A stretch of DNA of 64,000 nt from Asparagopsis taxiformis (lineage: Eukaryota; Rhodophyta; Florideophyceae; Bonnemaisoniales; Bonnemaisoniaceae): contig JALQPE010001701.1 in assembly GCA_030407315.1 (NCBI GenBank), positions 24,663 to 88,662 of the forward strand. Reading direction: 5' to 3'. The notes under the pieces were generated by a model. The model did not search any database and was not told the DNA's origin. It was given only the letters and a program-made list of their open reading frames with translations. Below, piece by piece: positions 9,400 through 19,948 of the stretch; the first letter of the stretch is position 1, and each line of letters begins with the position of its first letter. A program made the position numbers and the translations under genes.

Positions 9400-12309
9400 A
9401 TGCATATACACCCTCCCAACAATTCTTGCTTGAAAACGGCTATCACAGATATGTCCAGCTCTTTTTTCAAACAAAAGAATATTTCCGGTACACAAGATGC
9501 TCGTTCCACACCACGAGACACATCCATCATGGCGCTTTTCGCGGATGTTATGGAGGGTTCCACTAACATGCGAGTGGATCCACGTTCTTGTGTCCCTCTA
9601 ACCTCTGTTCGACAGATTTCAAGATCTGGTGTTATGAGATTGAAGGCAATTTTCAACGGTTCTAGCTTCGATCGGGACACGAGAAATGGTCGAGTAAATA
9701 ACGACAGATACGGTCAAGGTTTCATTGCTGGTTCCGATAACGGGATCGTAGTCGGACTCACTGGTGGTCTGAAACGCCACGTAGTAGACTTCTTCCGATC
9801 TATGAAAGGATCCGATGGAAAACCTCTTTCCGAGTCTCAGGCAGTCGAAAAAGCAGAAGGTCGTTCTGTTTGGTATGGTGTAGTAGATGGGATGCATAGA
9901 CTCACCGCCATTCTGGAGCTGATGGATGAGAGCCCAGATGTATGGGAGTCATTTCTCTGGCCCGTTACTATTCTGAAAGGCGGTCATAGCTTACAAGTTT
10001 TGAAACAGTTGGGATGGCATCAAAACAGGAAGCACGATGCATCCTTTTTCATCGAGTCCACGTTGTACGATACACTAATTGGTCTTCGCGAAGAATCAGA
10101 TCGGTTAAGGACGATGTCGAACGGGAAGCAACCAACTGCAAAGCAAATTGCCTCTGCATATGATGGATGCACACATCTCAAAGATAACACTATGAGACAA
10201 ACAGCTACTACGGCTGTTCGATTACCACTAAAAGTCATTCATGAAATTGGTAAGATAATGAACTCGGAACATCCAGAGCTTGCGGAACCCCTCTCATCAG
10301 GAGAGAAAATTGGTGACTCCGTGTCTGCAATGCACACAGTTGACTGTCGGGTGTTCCGTAGGTTCATTAACATTACATCGATCAAGTCAGCTACCAAGTT
10401 TATGAACGCTACGGGGCCGGACGCAGAACAAAATCATATCAACACACTGTATCGCCTCAGAGAAATTTCGAGGTCAAATAAGTTTAAAGCAGCATCCTAC
10501 AAAGCCACAGTAGAGCAATTCGAAAGCGCTTGTCATGCTTTGAGGGAGGCTAGGAAGTTCGAGTCCCTCATCGAGGAGGAAACATGGCCCTCTGGCATGG
10601 AAGCAATCAAGAATAACCTTCTTAGATCGACTAAGTTCGATACAGAAGTTTCTGCTAACTCTGGTAACGACACAGAAATTCTTGAAACGCTCTTGAAGCA
10701 ATACCGAAAAGTCTGTCCAGAGGCAGCACCAATGAAGGAAAAGAAATACATTGAGCAAAATAGGAGCATTTCAGAGTATGATTCTGTTCAAGTTGATGGT
10801 GATCTTTCAGAGGGTGCCTTACCCAATGAGAATGATGGAGGTGAAGAACAAATAACAGAAAAGGGTGAAGTCAGCGCAGAAACTGTCGCTAGGTCTGAAC
10901 AAGAGCATAATGAAGTTGTTAAGCCTTCCGAGAGCAAAACTTCTAAATCGGAACATGTTTCTGATCCAGGTAAAACAGGAACTAAGCAAGGTGAGATTGT
11001 CTGTGCTGGAAACGTTCCAAGTTTGAATTCTGAAAGGCTGAATACCCGACCAAAGCGATCTGCTCCAGATGAAAATAACTCAGAAGATAAAATTGATCAC
11101 TTGAGTCAAATGGGAGTTGCTTGTTATCAGATGAAATGGCAAGAATTCGACAAAACGGTATGGACTGATAACCACCCCCTTTTTGACTTCATCCTTACCG
11201 ATCCGCCATATGGTACTCCGAAGTCCCAGGCACTTCGTACCACAAACTACGACAATTTTATCGACGACAAAGAAATTAAATCTCTTTGTCAGTTCGCGAG
11301 ACGAGTTCTGAAGCCCGGTGGATGGTTTCTTTCGTTTTTGTCGTTCCGAAACTTCGAAAGTTTTTACAGTGAGCTTCATCGGATTGGTTTTTCCGGTCCA
11401 GAGTATCCTTTCGTTATAATGAAGGATACTCGAACCATACAACACCACAGAGGTGAAAACTTTCCTCAAGACGCATGTGACTTTGCAGTGATCGCAAAGG
11501 CACCAGGGGCTTGTAAAGATGGTTTCAAACCTGATCTGAAGAGTCCGTACCATTTTGTCCCTTCAAACTTCAAAGACAAGCAGAAGGTTCGCTGCGATGT
11601 CAGATATACCTGTTTCTAAAGAAAAGCTTGTTATTCCTGGCTCAAAGGCCCCGGTTCTTACGGAGGAAAAAAAATTGCCCTACTTTCTGAGCTAATCAAT
11701 ACTTTCTGTCCGGAAAGAGGTTCTGTTTTGGATATGTACTCAGGAACGTTAACAACTGCTATTGCATCAATGAGAACCGCTCGATCATGCGTTGTAATTG
11801 AGGCGAATGCCCGAACTTTCCGCATTGCTCATGAAAGACTTCGAGCTGTAGCCGAAATATTGTATTCAAAGGTTCCCAAAACGAAAAATGATTCGAAGAA
11901 GAGAAAGATAGGGGATTCCAGAAATACAGACAGCAGTGGAGAGATTGACTGTATTGCAAGAGTAACAGAAGATGGAAACGAAAGACAAGTTCCCAGAGGA
12001 GGGGATATAGTGGACCTCATGATAGACGGTAACATTGTGGGGGTTGCAAAGCTTCTTCTAGGACGGGAAGAAAGTACCGCTCTTCAAACTTCAATTCATA
12101 ATTTGTCGCTGACCAAATATGAGAAGAAAGGTCAGAAGCTCATATCTTGCTATCATTTTGAGGTGAAGGAAAATGCTAAGAACTATGCGTACCCGTATGG
12201 CTATGGTGGGGTTGAGGAGCCACCCAAGACTTTGCAAGGTCTCGTAGGAGTATTCTCATGGGATCTATATGCAATGCAAGTTTCAAATGGTATCTCCGGC
12301 AAGCAATGA
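9400..12309 (+). CDS. ParB-like domain plus DPPY (beta-class) DNA methyltransferase, with one in-frame stop
   Basis: A single frame of ~970 codons (ATG at 9400 or 9451) interrupted only by TAA at 11617-11619. The N-terminal part has a ParB/sulfiredoxin-type fold with a DGMHR motif at ~9886-9900. The middle is acidic and low-complexity. The methyltransferase has motif IV DPPY at 11200-11211, then VLKPGGWFLSF. After the stop, motif I appears as VLDMYSGTLTTA near 11725, so the order IV...I is that of beta-class N6-adenine/N4-cytosine methylases. ParB-methylase fusions are common in phages and bacterial mobile elements (family knowledge). The last ~100 residues resemble a small C-terminal module of plant transposon proteins (DUF8039-like; weak). 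The stop separates the two catalytic halves, so the copy is either dead or read through. Confidence 0.75.
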
Positions 12310-12700
12310 TTTTCACGACCATTTGTAACATATAGTAGAACATGGACGAATCGCAGCTATCAGTTCTCTCCTGTTGCCCTTATCGAGAAGTACACCATAG
12401 CCTGAAATTGGAAACCTTTCCAGTAAACTTCTATTCTTCAGAAATACTGTAACGGATGCTGCTGTGCTCGAGTCTAGGAATACATACCGTTACACGTATA
12501 TTATATTTCTTCCCGTTACAATTCTTCAACGCCAAAGTTTTCCTGACAGCCGATACAGCAGACTCCTGAGTGATAAAGTTGTAGATACGTAATTTGTATA
12601 GAGAGCTCTAGGAAAATATGATTTGTCCGATATCCCTGTTCTATTTTCTCAACCACTATTGCGTAACAATCGAAACAGAACCATTTTCGGATCTTTCACA
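12310..12700. other. Spacer and 5' region of the transposase gene
   Basis: AT-rich, no coding potential seen; probably the terminator of the methyltransferase gene and promoter of the transposase gene. Confidence 0.35.
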
Positions 12701-15258
12701 ATGAGCACACAAGATCCCACCCCGCTTTCCCCCTGCGATCACGATGTACTGCGTACCCAAGCCGAATCCATTCTACTTTCATTGGGAGTAGATCCTGGTT
12801 TCACACTCACTATGCATGGATCCAGTGCCTTGATAACGAAAGGAGAAAAAATTCAGAAAGGAGAAGAAGAGAGTTCAGAGAAAGTTTTGCACATGTACGG
12901 AATCCCTACAGAGACCGCAAGAGCGGATCAAGGATCTAATGACTTTGTACCTGATCTCATTGGGTCAAGGAATTTTGAAGTCCCCTTGAGCGACATGGAC
13001 GATCCTGATAATGAACAAGTTTCTTCTGATTCTCTAAAAGTTTCTGAGCGAAACGAATTTGTTTCTGCAGAGAACTTCCACTCCAAAAATCACTACAATC
13101 GGAAAAGAAAGCCGTACGACAGCAAAGTAAGAGGTAAGTTGTTGAAACCAGAAAGCAGAAGGAAGATATTCAGGAGAAATCTTGTTCTGTCTCTGTCGAG
13201 CACAGAAATGAAGAAGATGAAATGCTGTCAACAGAATTGCTTTTCGAGAACAGATTGTGTATTCTTGTCCAGTGAAACTTCCCGAGTACTTCTCTGGGGA
13301 AATGAAGATAGGAGAAGATATCTGCAAAATTTACTGGAGCCAAGTTCTATGATCTTCAGGTTTGCAGGGAGGAAGGTCTGTTACAAGTTCCTTGAGTCCT
13401 CTTTTAAGTTTTCCCGGCACCTACAGAGCTCCGTCAAGAAGTCATATACGAACGGAAGAAGCTTCTGTTCAATTCAAACATCAAAACTCCTGGCTTCTCC
13501 CAGCAGAGATGCAGTAATAGGCTTCCTAGAGCGTTTCGCAGAGTCAACGGCAGATCGGATGCCAGATACAAACGAGAGGCATCTCCCACTATTCCAAAAA
13601 AAGCTGTCTATGAAATGTTCTGTGAACAGTACTCTGTTCTGTATGGTACACAAAACCCACCTTCTCTAACTTACTTCTACTCCACATGGAAGACATATTG
13701 TGGAGATATCAAAGTACGGAGAATTCAGAGGTTTACAAAATGTACTGAGTGCGAATACATTCGCAGTGCCTTAGAGAGACTCGGAACAGATGTGACTCGT
13801 ACTGCCCCTCTTCTCGAGAGAAGGCGTTTGCATATCGAGATGGTCGCCAGAGAAAGAAGAGAATACCAGAGGAAATGTGAACTAACTACATTGTATCCCT
13901 CAAAATATACATCCCTAATTATTGACGGTGCTGATCAATCTGGTTATGGACTTCCTTACTTCTCCGTGAGTACGAAAGCAACCGTTGGGCACAGTCTCAA
14001 GGTGAAACTTGTTGGTGTACTCGAACATAGAGTTCGAAAACGCCTCACACTATATACAATGACTGCAGAGCATGAGACTGGGGCAAATCATATCATTGAA
14101 GCTCTCCATAGAATTCTGTCAGCCAAGGCCGAGAGCTCACAACTTGAAGGAACCTTGTACTTGCAAGTCGATAACTGCACACGCGAAAACAAGAACAAAT
14201 TTTTGTTTTGTTATTTGGAATGTCTCGTGGCCTGGGGAGTTTATCAAGAGGTTTTCGTGTCTTTCCTTCCTGTAGGACATACACATGCTGATATTGACCA
14301 AGCATTCAGTTGTACCTCGAGAAGAAGGCATTCTAATAACGCTGTGACTATGGAAGAACTACTCGAGGAGTTGAGGAAGTCCTTCACACCACAGCCAGTT
14401 GTGGTTCGTATGCTTCATATTATCAATTTCTCAGGCCTATGTAGGGAGACAAACTGTATCGGGAAGGTAAAGCCTTTCTCAAAGTACAGGTATTTCAGGT
14501 TCTACCGGGACGAAGAACCAGAAACGAATTCTGACTTCTACAACACTGCATACGATGTGAAGGTATTCAGTGATGATCAGTGGGAAAGACTTCCCACTAG
14601 CACCCCAGGACTGAAAGGGTTCACTATTTGCCCACCTTCTCTCCGTTCAACGCCGCCCAACAATGTCGTGTCTCCGCCAGATCGGAATAAGGTTCTGTTC
14701 AGAATACGGTCTGAAGAATCCAGGATAAATTGTCCTATGAAAATGCAGGCACTTCTGGAACTTGTGGAACATGTTTACAGAAATAGGGTTGAACCTCCGC
14801 ACTAGAATCTTCGGGATTTCTTCGAGCTGAAAGGAAAATACAAAAGGGATTCTATGAACATAATGCATTGTGATGAAAATTAAGTATACGCCGAGTATCC
14901 AGAGCCCGTATCTAATCTTTCATATTCTCGGAACCGGTTTGTCGCCGTAAATGGGGAGGGATGTACAAAAGAAATGCCATTTTGGATCGGACAGGTTGTG
15001 GAATGTATTCGGAACAAGGAAGGGATAGTGTGCAAGCTTCGCATACGATGGTATGAAGTTTACGACAAACGTGATGCTTGGTCAGGAAAATACCGCCCGG
15101 CTTCGCTGGGGAAGGGGAAGCATTCAAAGCCTTGGAATGAAACAATTCCAGTACAAAGTGTTATCGCTGAGTTTCCTTCTCTCAAAAACAAGAAATTGAG
15201 ATCAGGGGTCGAAAAGGAAATTCGTGCCGGTTTATCTTCACTTGGAAATGGTAGATAG
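12701..15258 (+). CDS. DDE-like transposase (GHTHxDIDQ / DUF7869-like), broken by a -1 shift and one stop
   Basis: ATG at 12701 (MSTQDPTPLSP). Domains in order: disordered N-terminus; Cys-rich module (MKCCQQNCF...GRKVCYKF, ~13220-13400); MPDTNERHLP; then, in the -1 frame from 13603, a catalytic-looking core with IIDGADQS (Asp at 13924 and 13933), LQVDNCTRENKNK (Asp at 14170) and VGHTHADIDQAFS (Asp at 14290 and 14296); and a C-terminal domain from ~14880 (FVAVNGEGC...PFWIGQV...IRWYE...KYRP). The Asp pattern and GHTHxDIDQ motif match a widespread eukaryotic family I know as DUF7869, with an RNase H/integrase-like core. The frame changes at an A7 run (13596-13602), and a TAG at 14803 separates the C-terminal domain, which is in the same frame. 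Its position next to the right TIR supports it as the element's own transposase. Confidence 0.7.
13597..13603 (+). promoter_or_regulatory. A_AAA_AAG heptamer at the transposase frame change
   Basis: In the upstream frame the codons read cAA AAA AAG, which is a canonical -1 slippery heptamer. A -1 slip there continues directly into the downstream ORF (next codon GCT at 13603). Weak hairpins follow at 13616-13628 or 13624-13639, farther away than the usual 5-9 nt spacer. A plain loss of one A from A8 would give the same protein. Confidence 0.35.
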
Positions 15259-15344
15259 GGTAGATAGGACCGCTGCATCTTGGAAAATTTGAATTCTGAA
15301 AATTTTTAATTTTGAAAATGATTTCATTGCAGCGAAATGTGTGT

Positions 15345-15532
15345 CAATCATTATCTCCTTCCCATTGGCTACAATTCAATCAACTTCGTCTGCGGCAATC
15401 AATATCCCATAATTTGAGATTCTGTTTCCGGAAGTACATTCTGTTCATATGGAAATCAGTGTTCAAAGTGCACTTGGCTAGATCAGTTTTTACTGCAGTA
15501 ATTTTTGAGCCCAAAAAATTACCAAATTTTAG
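15345..15532 (-). repeat. Right TIR of the 14-kb element
   Basis: Inverted copy of 1461-1650; ends in ACCAAATTTTAG. It keeps the CAAAGTGCACTTGGCTAGAT segment that is also seen at the centre of the MITEs, whereas the left TIR has lost it. Confidence 0.85.
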
Positions 15533-15792
15533 GACCTGAATAGCAGCTGGAAAAGACAAAGTAGAGGTACTGCTGAGGTCGGGAGCGCTCTTAGCTCATG
15601 GATACGCACTCGTTAGTCTGGGTTGAGAGGAAAACAATATCGTAGATCACAGAATGTCACAAGTTGTCAGTAAGCAATGGGGAAGAGTATACTGTTAGTA
15701 TATAGTATACTATGCTACAGGTGAAGCAATGGGGGAACATTAAGAAAACAATAGAAACTTTAGTTGAGAGCAACCTATAGGTGAAATCCCAC

Positions 15793-17766
15793 CTACTCAA
15801 CTGTGATGTAATCTTCACTACTATCCGATACCTCATCGTCCGACTCAAAGTCGTGTGCGAACTCGTAAGGTTTCGGCAGACGATTGGGGTCGTCACTCTG
15901 CACCGGTGCGTAGACAAGATCATTGACTAGCTCGGAAGAATCACGTACAGCCATGCTATGGACTCGAATGTGATGACCGTATTGTACTCCAGTCTTAGAA
16001 ATTTTGTCCTTCACGAAGTCGTAATCCTGCCATCCCGCACCAGCGTGCTCTACGTCACCACGAGTCACGAGAACAGAGAAGGGTGGAATCCAAACCAATT
16101 TTGGATGGAGATGGGGCCAGACGGCCAGGAAGGCATCACGAGGGGCGTTGAGGAAGGCATGATTCCGCGGTCGTACCAGAATTGGGGACCCAACTGCACC
16201 AGTAGCTATGAAAGAATAGTCTGGGTCTGGTGCAGGGGTCCCACAATAGCGGTTCGGTTCCTCGCGTGGCGGTCCTGGGTACGTGAAGTCGAGATGCGGG
16301 ATCTGACGAGTACAGTTGGAACCCGTCAGGAGCATCCGAAGTCCTGTCCTCCCAAAGCGCAGCTTGGAGCCTTTCTTGAATCCGTTCAAAGATGAAACGG
16401 AATCCTCCAAGTGCAACATTTCCGCTATAATTGCGAGGATGACATCCACGGAAACCTTGTCATGAGCCAGCGACATGGATTCCTCCCCGTCGAGGTCTTC
16501 AATGACAGCCGAGCGGGGGGTCATGTACCGCTGGCGAGACGCGCCACCCCGGGCATCCTGGGCAGCTGAACCGGAGTTCAGAATCGTGCCCCACGCCCCT
16601 TCCACATTGTCATCGAACTTTTGGGCAAACCCAGAGAGCAGTTCGTGGATTGCAGACCGTACATCGGAAGCTCCTAGTATGTCTTCGAGGATGATGTATC
16701 CATCGAAATCAATACTAGCCCTTGCCCGCTCCCAATAAACAATCCTCTCCTCGGATGTACCACCAGCCGCGGAGTTGATATCCTCCCTGATCTCCTCCAC
16801 CTCCCCACTCGTCATGATGAACCCAGAGCGGTGTTCAGGGTGGAGCAGACCCGAAATTGAACGCACGAACGTAGCAGCTTGGGCAAGCGTGGTCTGCTCC
16901 GTGAGAAAGGAAGGTGGCGGTGGCTGCTCGTCCTCATACCTGTGTACCCGAAACCCCTTGGAAGTCACCTTCGTCTTTGTAGGGGTTTCGCCGTCTTCTA
17001 TCTCACCTTCACGCTCCTTTTCGCCAGATGAGGGTGGCTGTGCAGGAAGCGGAAGGGAGACAGGGGGAGAAGACGGGCTACCGAGAGCGATGAGTTGCTC
17101 TGCGATAGCGGCACTTCTGGTCTTGGACCGAGTCATCCGAGTCGGAGGAGGAGTGGTCGGCTCTCTCCTCCTCTTTTCTCCCCGCCGCGGTGTTCCAGAG
17201 GCAGTTTTCTTGGCTGGTTCCCGGGATATGGGCGCCTTCCCTCCCATCGTACTCCGCGGAGCCTCACCGGTCTGTTTCTCCTTTTCTTCAGCAGACTCGG
17301 TAGAGGACGCGTCCTTTTCGAAAGGATTGTACGCATCACCTTCCCACGCTTCTTGTAACGTGACCCCTGCAGGAGGGGTCCAAGAAGGGGGGTCATCCGG
17401 TTGACGGCCATCGTAGCACTCACGGGAGCAGACGAACACCATGTCTCGCTCACCGTTGTTGAGGTACTTGATGGGGATGAGGTGATATACTCGAGGATAG
17501 TCGCACAGGTTGTGTACTGGCTGAATGTTGCACGCTGTGCATTTGTGCACAGCGGCATAGCCGGGGAAGCGACAGTGTGATCCAAGCGAGCAGGGAAAGG
17601 GGCGTGGCGTAGTTTCATCGGGCGGAATGCGCACAGAGCGTGAAACTACTGTCCCCCCACCACCCCCCTGCGGTTGAGAAGCTTCAACCGAGGTTTCGGG
17701 GTTCTGCTGTTCCGTGGCGATAGCAGAGTCGGGAACAGGAGCAGACGTGGGTGGGGAGACGGCCAT
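15793..17766 (-). CDS. 2-oxoglutarate/Fe(II) dioxygenase with Cys-rich zinc module (C-terminal half of a ParB fusion)
   Basis: A 657-codon ORF (ATG at 17766). Residues ~59-117 form a Cys/His-rich module (C59, C65, C76, C79, H85, C88, C113, C117: CSLGSHC, HKCTACN, HNLC, VCSRECYD), likely zinc-binding. A low-complexity basic linker follows, then a double-stranded beta-helix dioxygenase. The segment FDGYIILEDIL...AIHELL leads into H491-L-D493 (QIPHLDF), a distal H574 (RGDVEHAGAGW) and R601 (HHIRVHS), which are the iron- and 2OG-binding residues in the expected order. Members of this fold hydroxylate many substrates, including DNA bases and histones; the fusion to ParB and its position among methyltransferase elements suggest a nucleic-acid or chromatin substrate (inference). 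The ORF is -1 to the upstream ParB ORF. Confidence 0.75.
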   Translation of the reverse strand: MAVSPPTSAPVPDSAIATEQQNPETSVEASQPQGGGGGTVVSRSVRIPPDETTPRPFPCSLGSHCRFPGYAAVHKCTACNIQPVHNLCDYPRVYHLIPIKYLNNGERDMVFVCSRECYDGRQPDDPPSWTPPAGVTLQEAWEGDAYNPFEKDASSTESAEEKEKQTGEAPRSTMGGKAPISREPAKKTASGTPRRGEKRRREPTTPPPTRMTRSKTRSAAIAEQLIALGSPSSPPVSLPLPAQPPSSGEKEREGEIEDGETPTKTKVTSKGFRVHRYEDEQPPPPSFLTEQTTLAQAATFVRSISGLLHPEHRSGFIMTSGEVEEIREDINSAAGGTSEERIVYWERARASIDFDGYIILEDILGASDVRSAIHELLSGFAQKFDDNVEGAWGTILNSGSAAQDARGGASRQRYMTPRSAVIEDLDGEESMSLAHDKVSVDVILAIIAEMLHLEDSVSSLNGFKKGSKLRFGRTGLRMLLTGSNCTRQIPHLDFTYPGPPREEPNRYCGTPAPDPDYSFIATGAVGSPILVRPRNHAFLNAPRDAFLAVWPHLHPKLVWIPPFSVLVTRGDVEHAGAGWQDYDFVKDKISKTGVQYGHHIRVHSMAVRDSSELVNDLVYAPVQSDDPNRLPKPYEFAHDFESDDEVSDSSEDYITVE

Positions 17767-19355
17767 GGGGGAGCGGGGGGGGGTGAGTCGGGTTGTGAGG
17801 GGGAAGGGGGAGGGGGAGGAGAGTTGGGTTTGGAGGGAGAAGGGGGAGGAGAGTTGGGCTTCGAGGGGGAAGGGGCGCGGGCTGTTGAGTCCGGTTTGGC
17901 TTGGGAGTCAGGAGGAGAAATGTCCATCGGATTGATTTCGTCCTGAGGAAGGGGTTGTGAGGGAAGGGGAACGGGGAGAGGTTCCATGATATTCTCCCCG
18001 AATTGGGTCGGAGAGCGAGCCTGCCGAGTCACCTGTGATGGTGACTTCGGAGGAGTGGCTGATGCCACAGGGGCAGGAGCAGGAACGCTCTCTGTCGCTT
18101 TCTCGCTCTCCTTCCCCACATCTTTTGCGCCTTGACTGGCCGCAGTGGCAAGCACTGCATCGCCAGATGCTCCGGGAGGAGGGGGCGGAGTCTCACGATC
18201 CGGTGCAATGTTGAAACGTTGCAGGATGACGGTTCGGAAATCTTCTCGGCGACGCTCGTGGTTCTTCTCCTGTTTTGGCACAGGTTCTTCTTCATATTGA
18301 ACCATGCGCTTGAACACGGATTTCCTGGTCGGGATCATGTCCGTTCCATCCGGTTCGAGGTCCTCCAGGTCTGCCAGCTCGTCCGTAGTCATCCCAACCT
18401 TGGGTGCGACTTCACGGATTACCAGGTATAAATCTCTGATGTAATTGAGATACACCCTGAGCTGGAGACCTGGGATGCGACCAAAGGACTGGAGCAATTT
18501 CACAGAGCGGTAGTGAATGCACCTAACCATCAGCTCACTGGCACGGTCCTCAGCCTTTGTGAACGCGGTGTCCTTCAGCACTAGAAGGCTGATTCCAACC
18601 TCATTTTCCTTCCTAACAGAGGCCATCTTGTACGCCTCGTACGTGCGTGGTGAACGTCTCATGTTCAGAGCCACATTGACGATAGACGTCACCGTACTCT
18701 TCCTGAGTATGCCACTGAAGTGACGCTGGAAGAACCAGTTGCACAGCTGCGAAGCTGTCATACTGGAGAGTTTCCTTTCCCCTTCCTTCGCGTACTTCAA
18801 GTTGCAGTTGTATATGCTGATGATAGCATGAATACGGTCGCGGATGGTGGTCGGTAAAACCGTGTGCACCAGTTCGTTCAGCCGCTGACTCAGGTAGAGC
18901 ACGTCTTCCATCGTCATGGCTTGTCCATCTGGCCTGAAAGCTTCCTGAACAGGAACGCTGTCCACAATAGAAGCCAGACGTTCAACTCCTTCCGCTTTGG
19001 CTCGGACAAGAGCGCCACGACGATGGAGACCATCCGCGATGTAGAAGCGTGCTTCGTCGGACTCGTGGGCTAGACCAACGAAAGTCACGGAGCCCACGGA
19101 AGAGGTCTGAAAGCCTTCAAGAACCATCTTCTGAAACAACACATCTACATGCGACTCATCAACCTCGCGCGATGTTTCTTCCGTGACATGAATGTCCGCA
19201 ATCGGAAGTGTCATCTGCCGGAACTCGTAGTTCGCAAGCGTGCTACCAGCCCGGGGCATCGCAGGGACTGTCAGCTCCCGAGCTGGAGCGCGGGAAGATG
19301 CAGCTGCGAGACGAGAGCGTTGACGATGAAACATGTTTGTGGGTGGGATAAACAA
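17646..19355 (-). CDS. ParB-like domain protein (N-terminal half of the dioxygenase fusion)
   Basis: A 569-codon ORF (ATG at 19355; a second in-frame ATG seven codons later). Residues ~48-130 carry a ParB/Srx-like domain with MTLPIADIHV and YIADGLHRRGAL (D108-G-x-H111-R). A long helical region follows, then a Pro/Ser-rich linker with PSPSKPNSPP repeats. The linker runs into a G9/C9 tract at 17775-17783, where the frame slips by -1; past it the upstream frame gives only junk (PSPHPRLLLF) while the other frame continues the linker and the dioxygenase ORF. I therefore read 19355-15793 as one gene of ~1,190 codons with a single-base deficit in the homopolymer, either real or an assembly error. 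ParB-type domains bind or cut nucleic acid, and some are CTPases. Confidence 0.7.
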   Translation of the reverse strand: MFIPPTNMFHRQRSRLAAASSRAPARELTVPAMPRAGSTLANYEFRQMTLPIADIHVTEETSREVDESHVDVLFQKMVLEGFQTSSVGSVTFVGLAHESDEARFYIADGLHRRGALVRAKAEGVERLASIVDSVPVQEAFRPDGQAMTMEDVLYLSQRLNELVHTVLPTTIRDRIHAIISIYNCNLKYAKEGERKLSSMTASQLCNWFFQRHFSGILRKSTVTSIVNVALNMRRSPRTYEAYKMASVRKENEVGISLLVLKDTAFTKAEDRASELMVRCIHYRSVKLLQSFGRIPGLQLRVYLNYIRDLYLVIREVAPKVGMTTDELADLEDLEPDGTDMIPTRKSVFKRMVQYEEEPVPKQEKNHERRREDFRTVILQRFNIAPDRETPPPPPGASGDAVLATAASQGAKDVGKESEKATESVPAPAPVASATPPKSPSQVTRQARSPTQFGENIMEPLPVPLPSQPLPQDEINPMDISPPDSQAKPDSTARAPSPSKPNSPPPSPSKPNSPPPPPSPSQPDSPPPAPPWPSPHPRLLLFPTLLSPRNSRTPKPRLKLLNRRGVVGGQ

Positions 19356-19791
19356 GCTCTTGAACTCTGAACGGTGTATAGAGGTGAAGTGGGCACGAAA
19401 AGGGCAGGGAGTGAAGAGAAAGAGAGGGCACGGGAGAGCAAGGATTGAAGAGAGAGAGAGAGGGATGGGACACTGTCACTGTAGGGAGACAGATGAATGC
19501 AAAGCGGGAGAAGCAGGGAGAGATGCGAAGAGCGAAGCTTGGAAAGCAGGGGGAGTTGGGCTGAAGCAGGGAGATGCACGATCTGAATTGCCTTTGAGGT
19601 GCTGGAGTACTACAAGGAGTAGTAGATGAGTAGCAGAGGAGAGTGACAGGAAATCGTGTAGACGTAACGTTTGGAAGGTTAACTGAAGGGGTGCGAATAA
19701 ATTCGCGCCCACGCGCCAAAAGGCTCACCGGTTGCGTTCAAATCAATCAGTACCCAATGAACAGTCGTGAAGAGAGTACAAGAAGGGGCGT
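19356..19791. other. Promoter-side spacer of the ParB-dioxygenase gene
   Basis: Purine-rich (GA-rich) plus strand, i.e. a CT-rich promoter/5' UTR on the gene's own strand, over ~19380-19620. No other feature seen. Confidence 0.4.
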
Positions 19792-19912
19792 GAAATTTGG
19801 TAATTTTTTGGGCACAAAAATTACTGCAGTAAAAACTGATCTAGCAAAGTGCACTTGGCTAGATCAGTTTTTACTGCAGTAATTTTTGTGCCCAAAAAAT
19901 TACCAAATTTTA
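19792..19912. repeat. Palindromic MITE 2
   Basis: Same family as MITE 1: two ~56-bp inverted arms (AAATTTGGTAATTTTTTGGG, then CACAAAAATTACTGCAGTAA in this copy) around TAGCAAAGTGCACTTGGCTA. The sequence just outside its right end (ACTAGTCTGG) is the reverse complement of that just outside the left end of MITE 1 (CCAGACTAGT). Confidence 0.85.
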
Positions 19913-19948
19913 GACTAGTCTGGAACTTCTCCGTGCCACTCCATGGAG

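Larger units (their letters stand above)
1461..15532. mobile_element. ~14-kb DNA transposon with long TIRs, carrying methyltransferase and transposase
   Basis: The ends at about 1461-1650 and 15345-15532 are inverted copies of each other. The first ~55 bp are essentially identical, there is a short length difference (CAAGTGCACTTTG present only at the right), then another ~47 identical bp (AACACTGATTTCCATATGAA onward), and the similarity then fades. Between them lie decayed pieces of four host genes, a transposase-derived short protein, a ParB-like/DPPY methyltransferase gene and a DDE-like transposase gene running toward the right end. No target-site duplication could be identified next to the presumed termini (left flank GACGGG, right flank GACCTG), so the exact outer boundaries may be off by a few bases. 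Confidence 0.75.
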
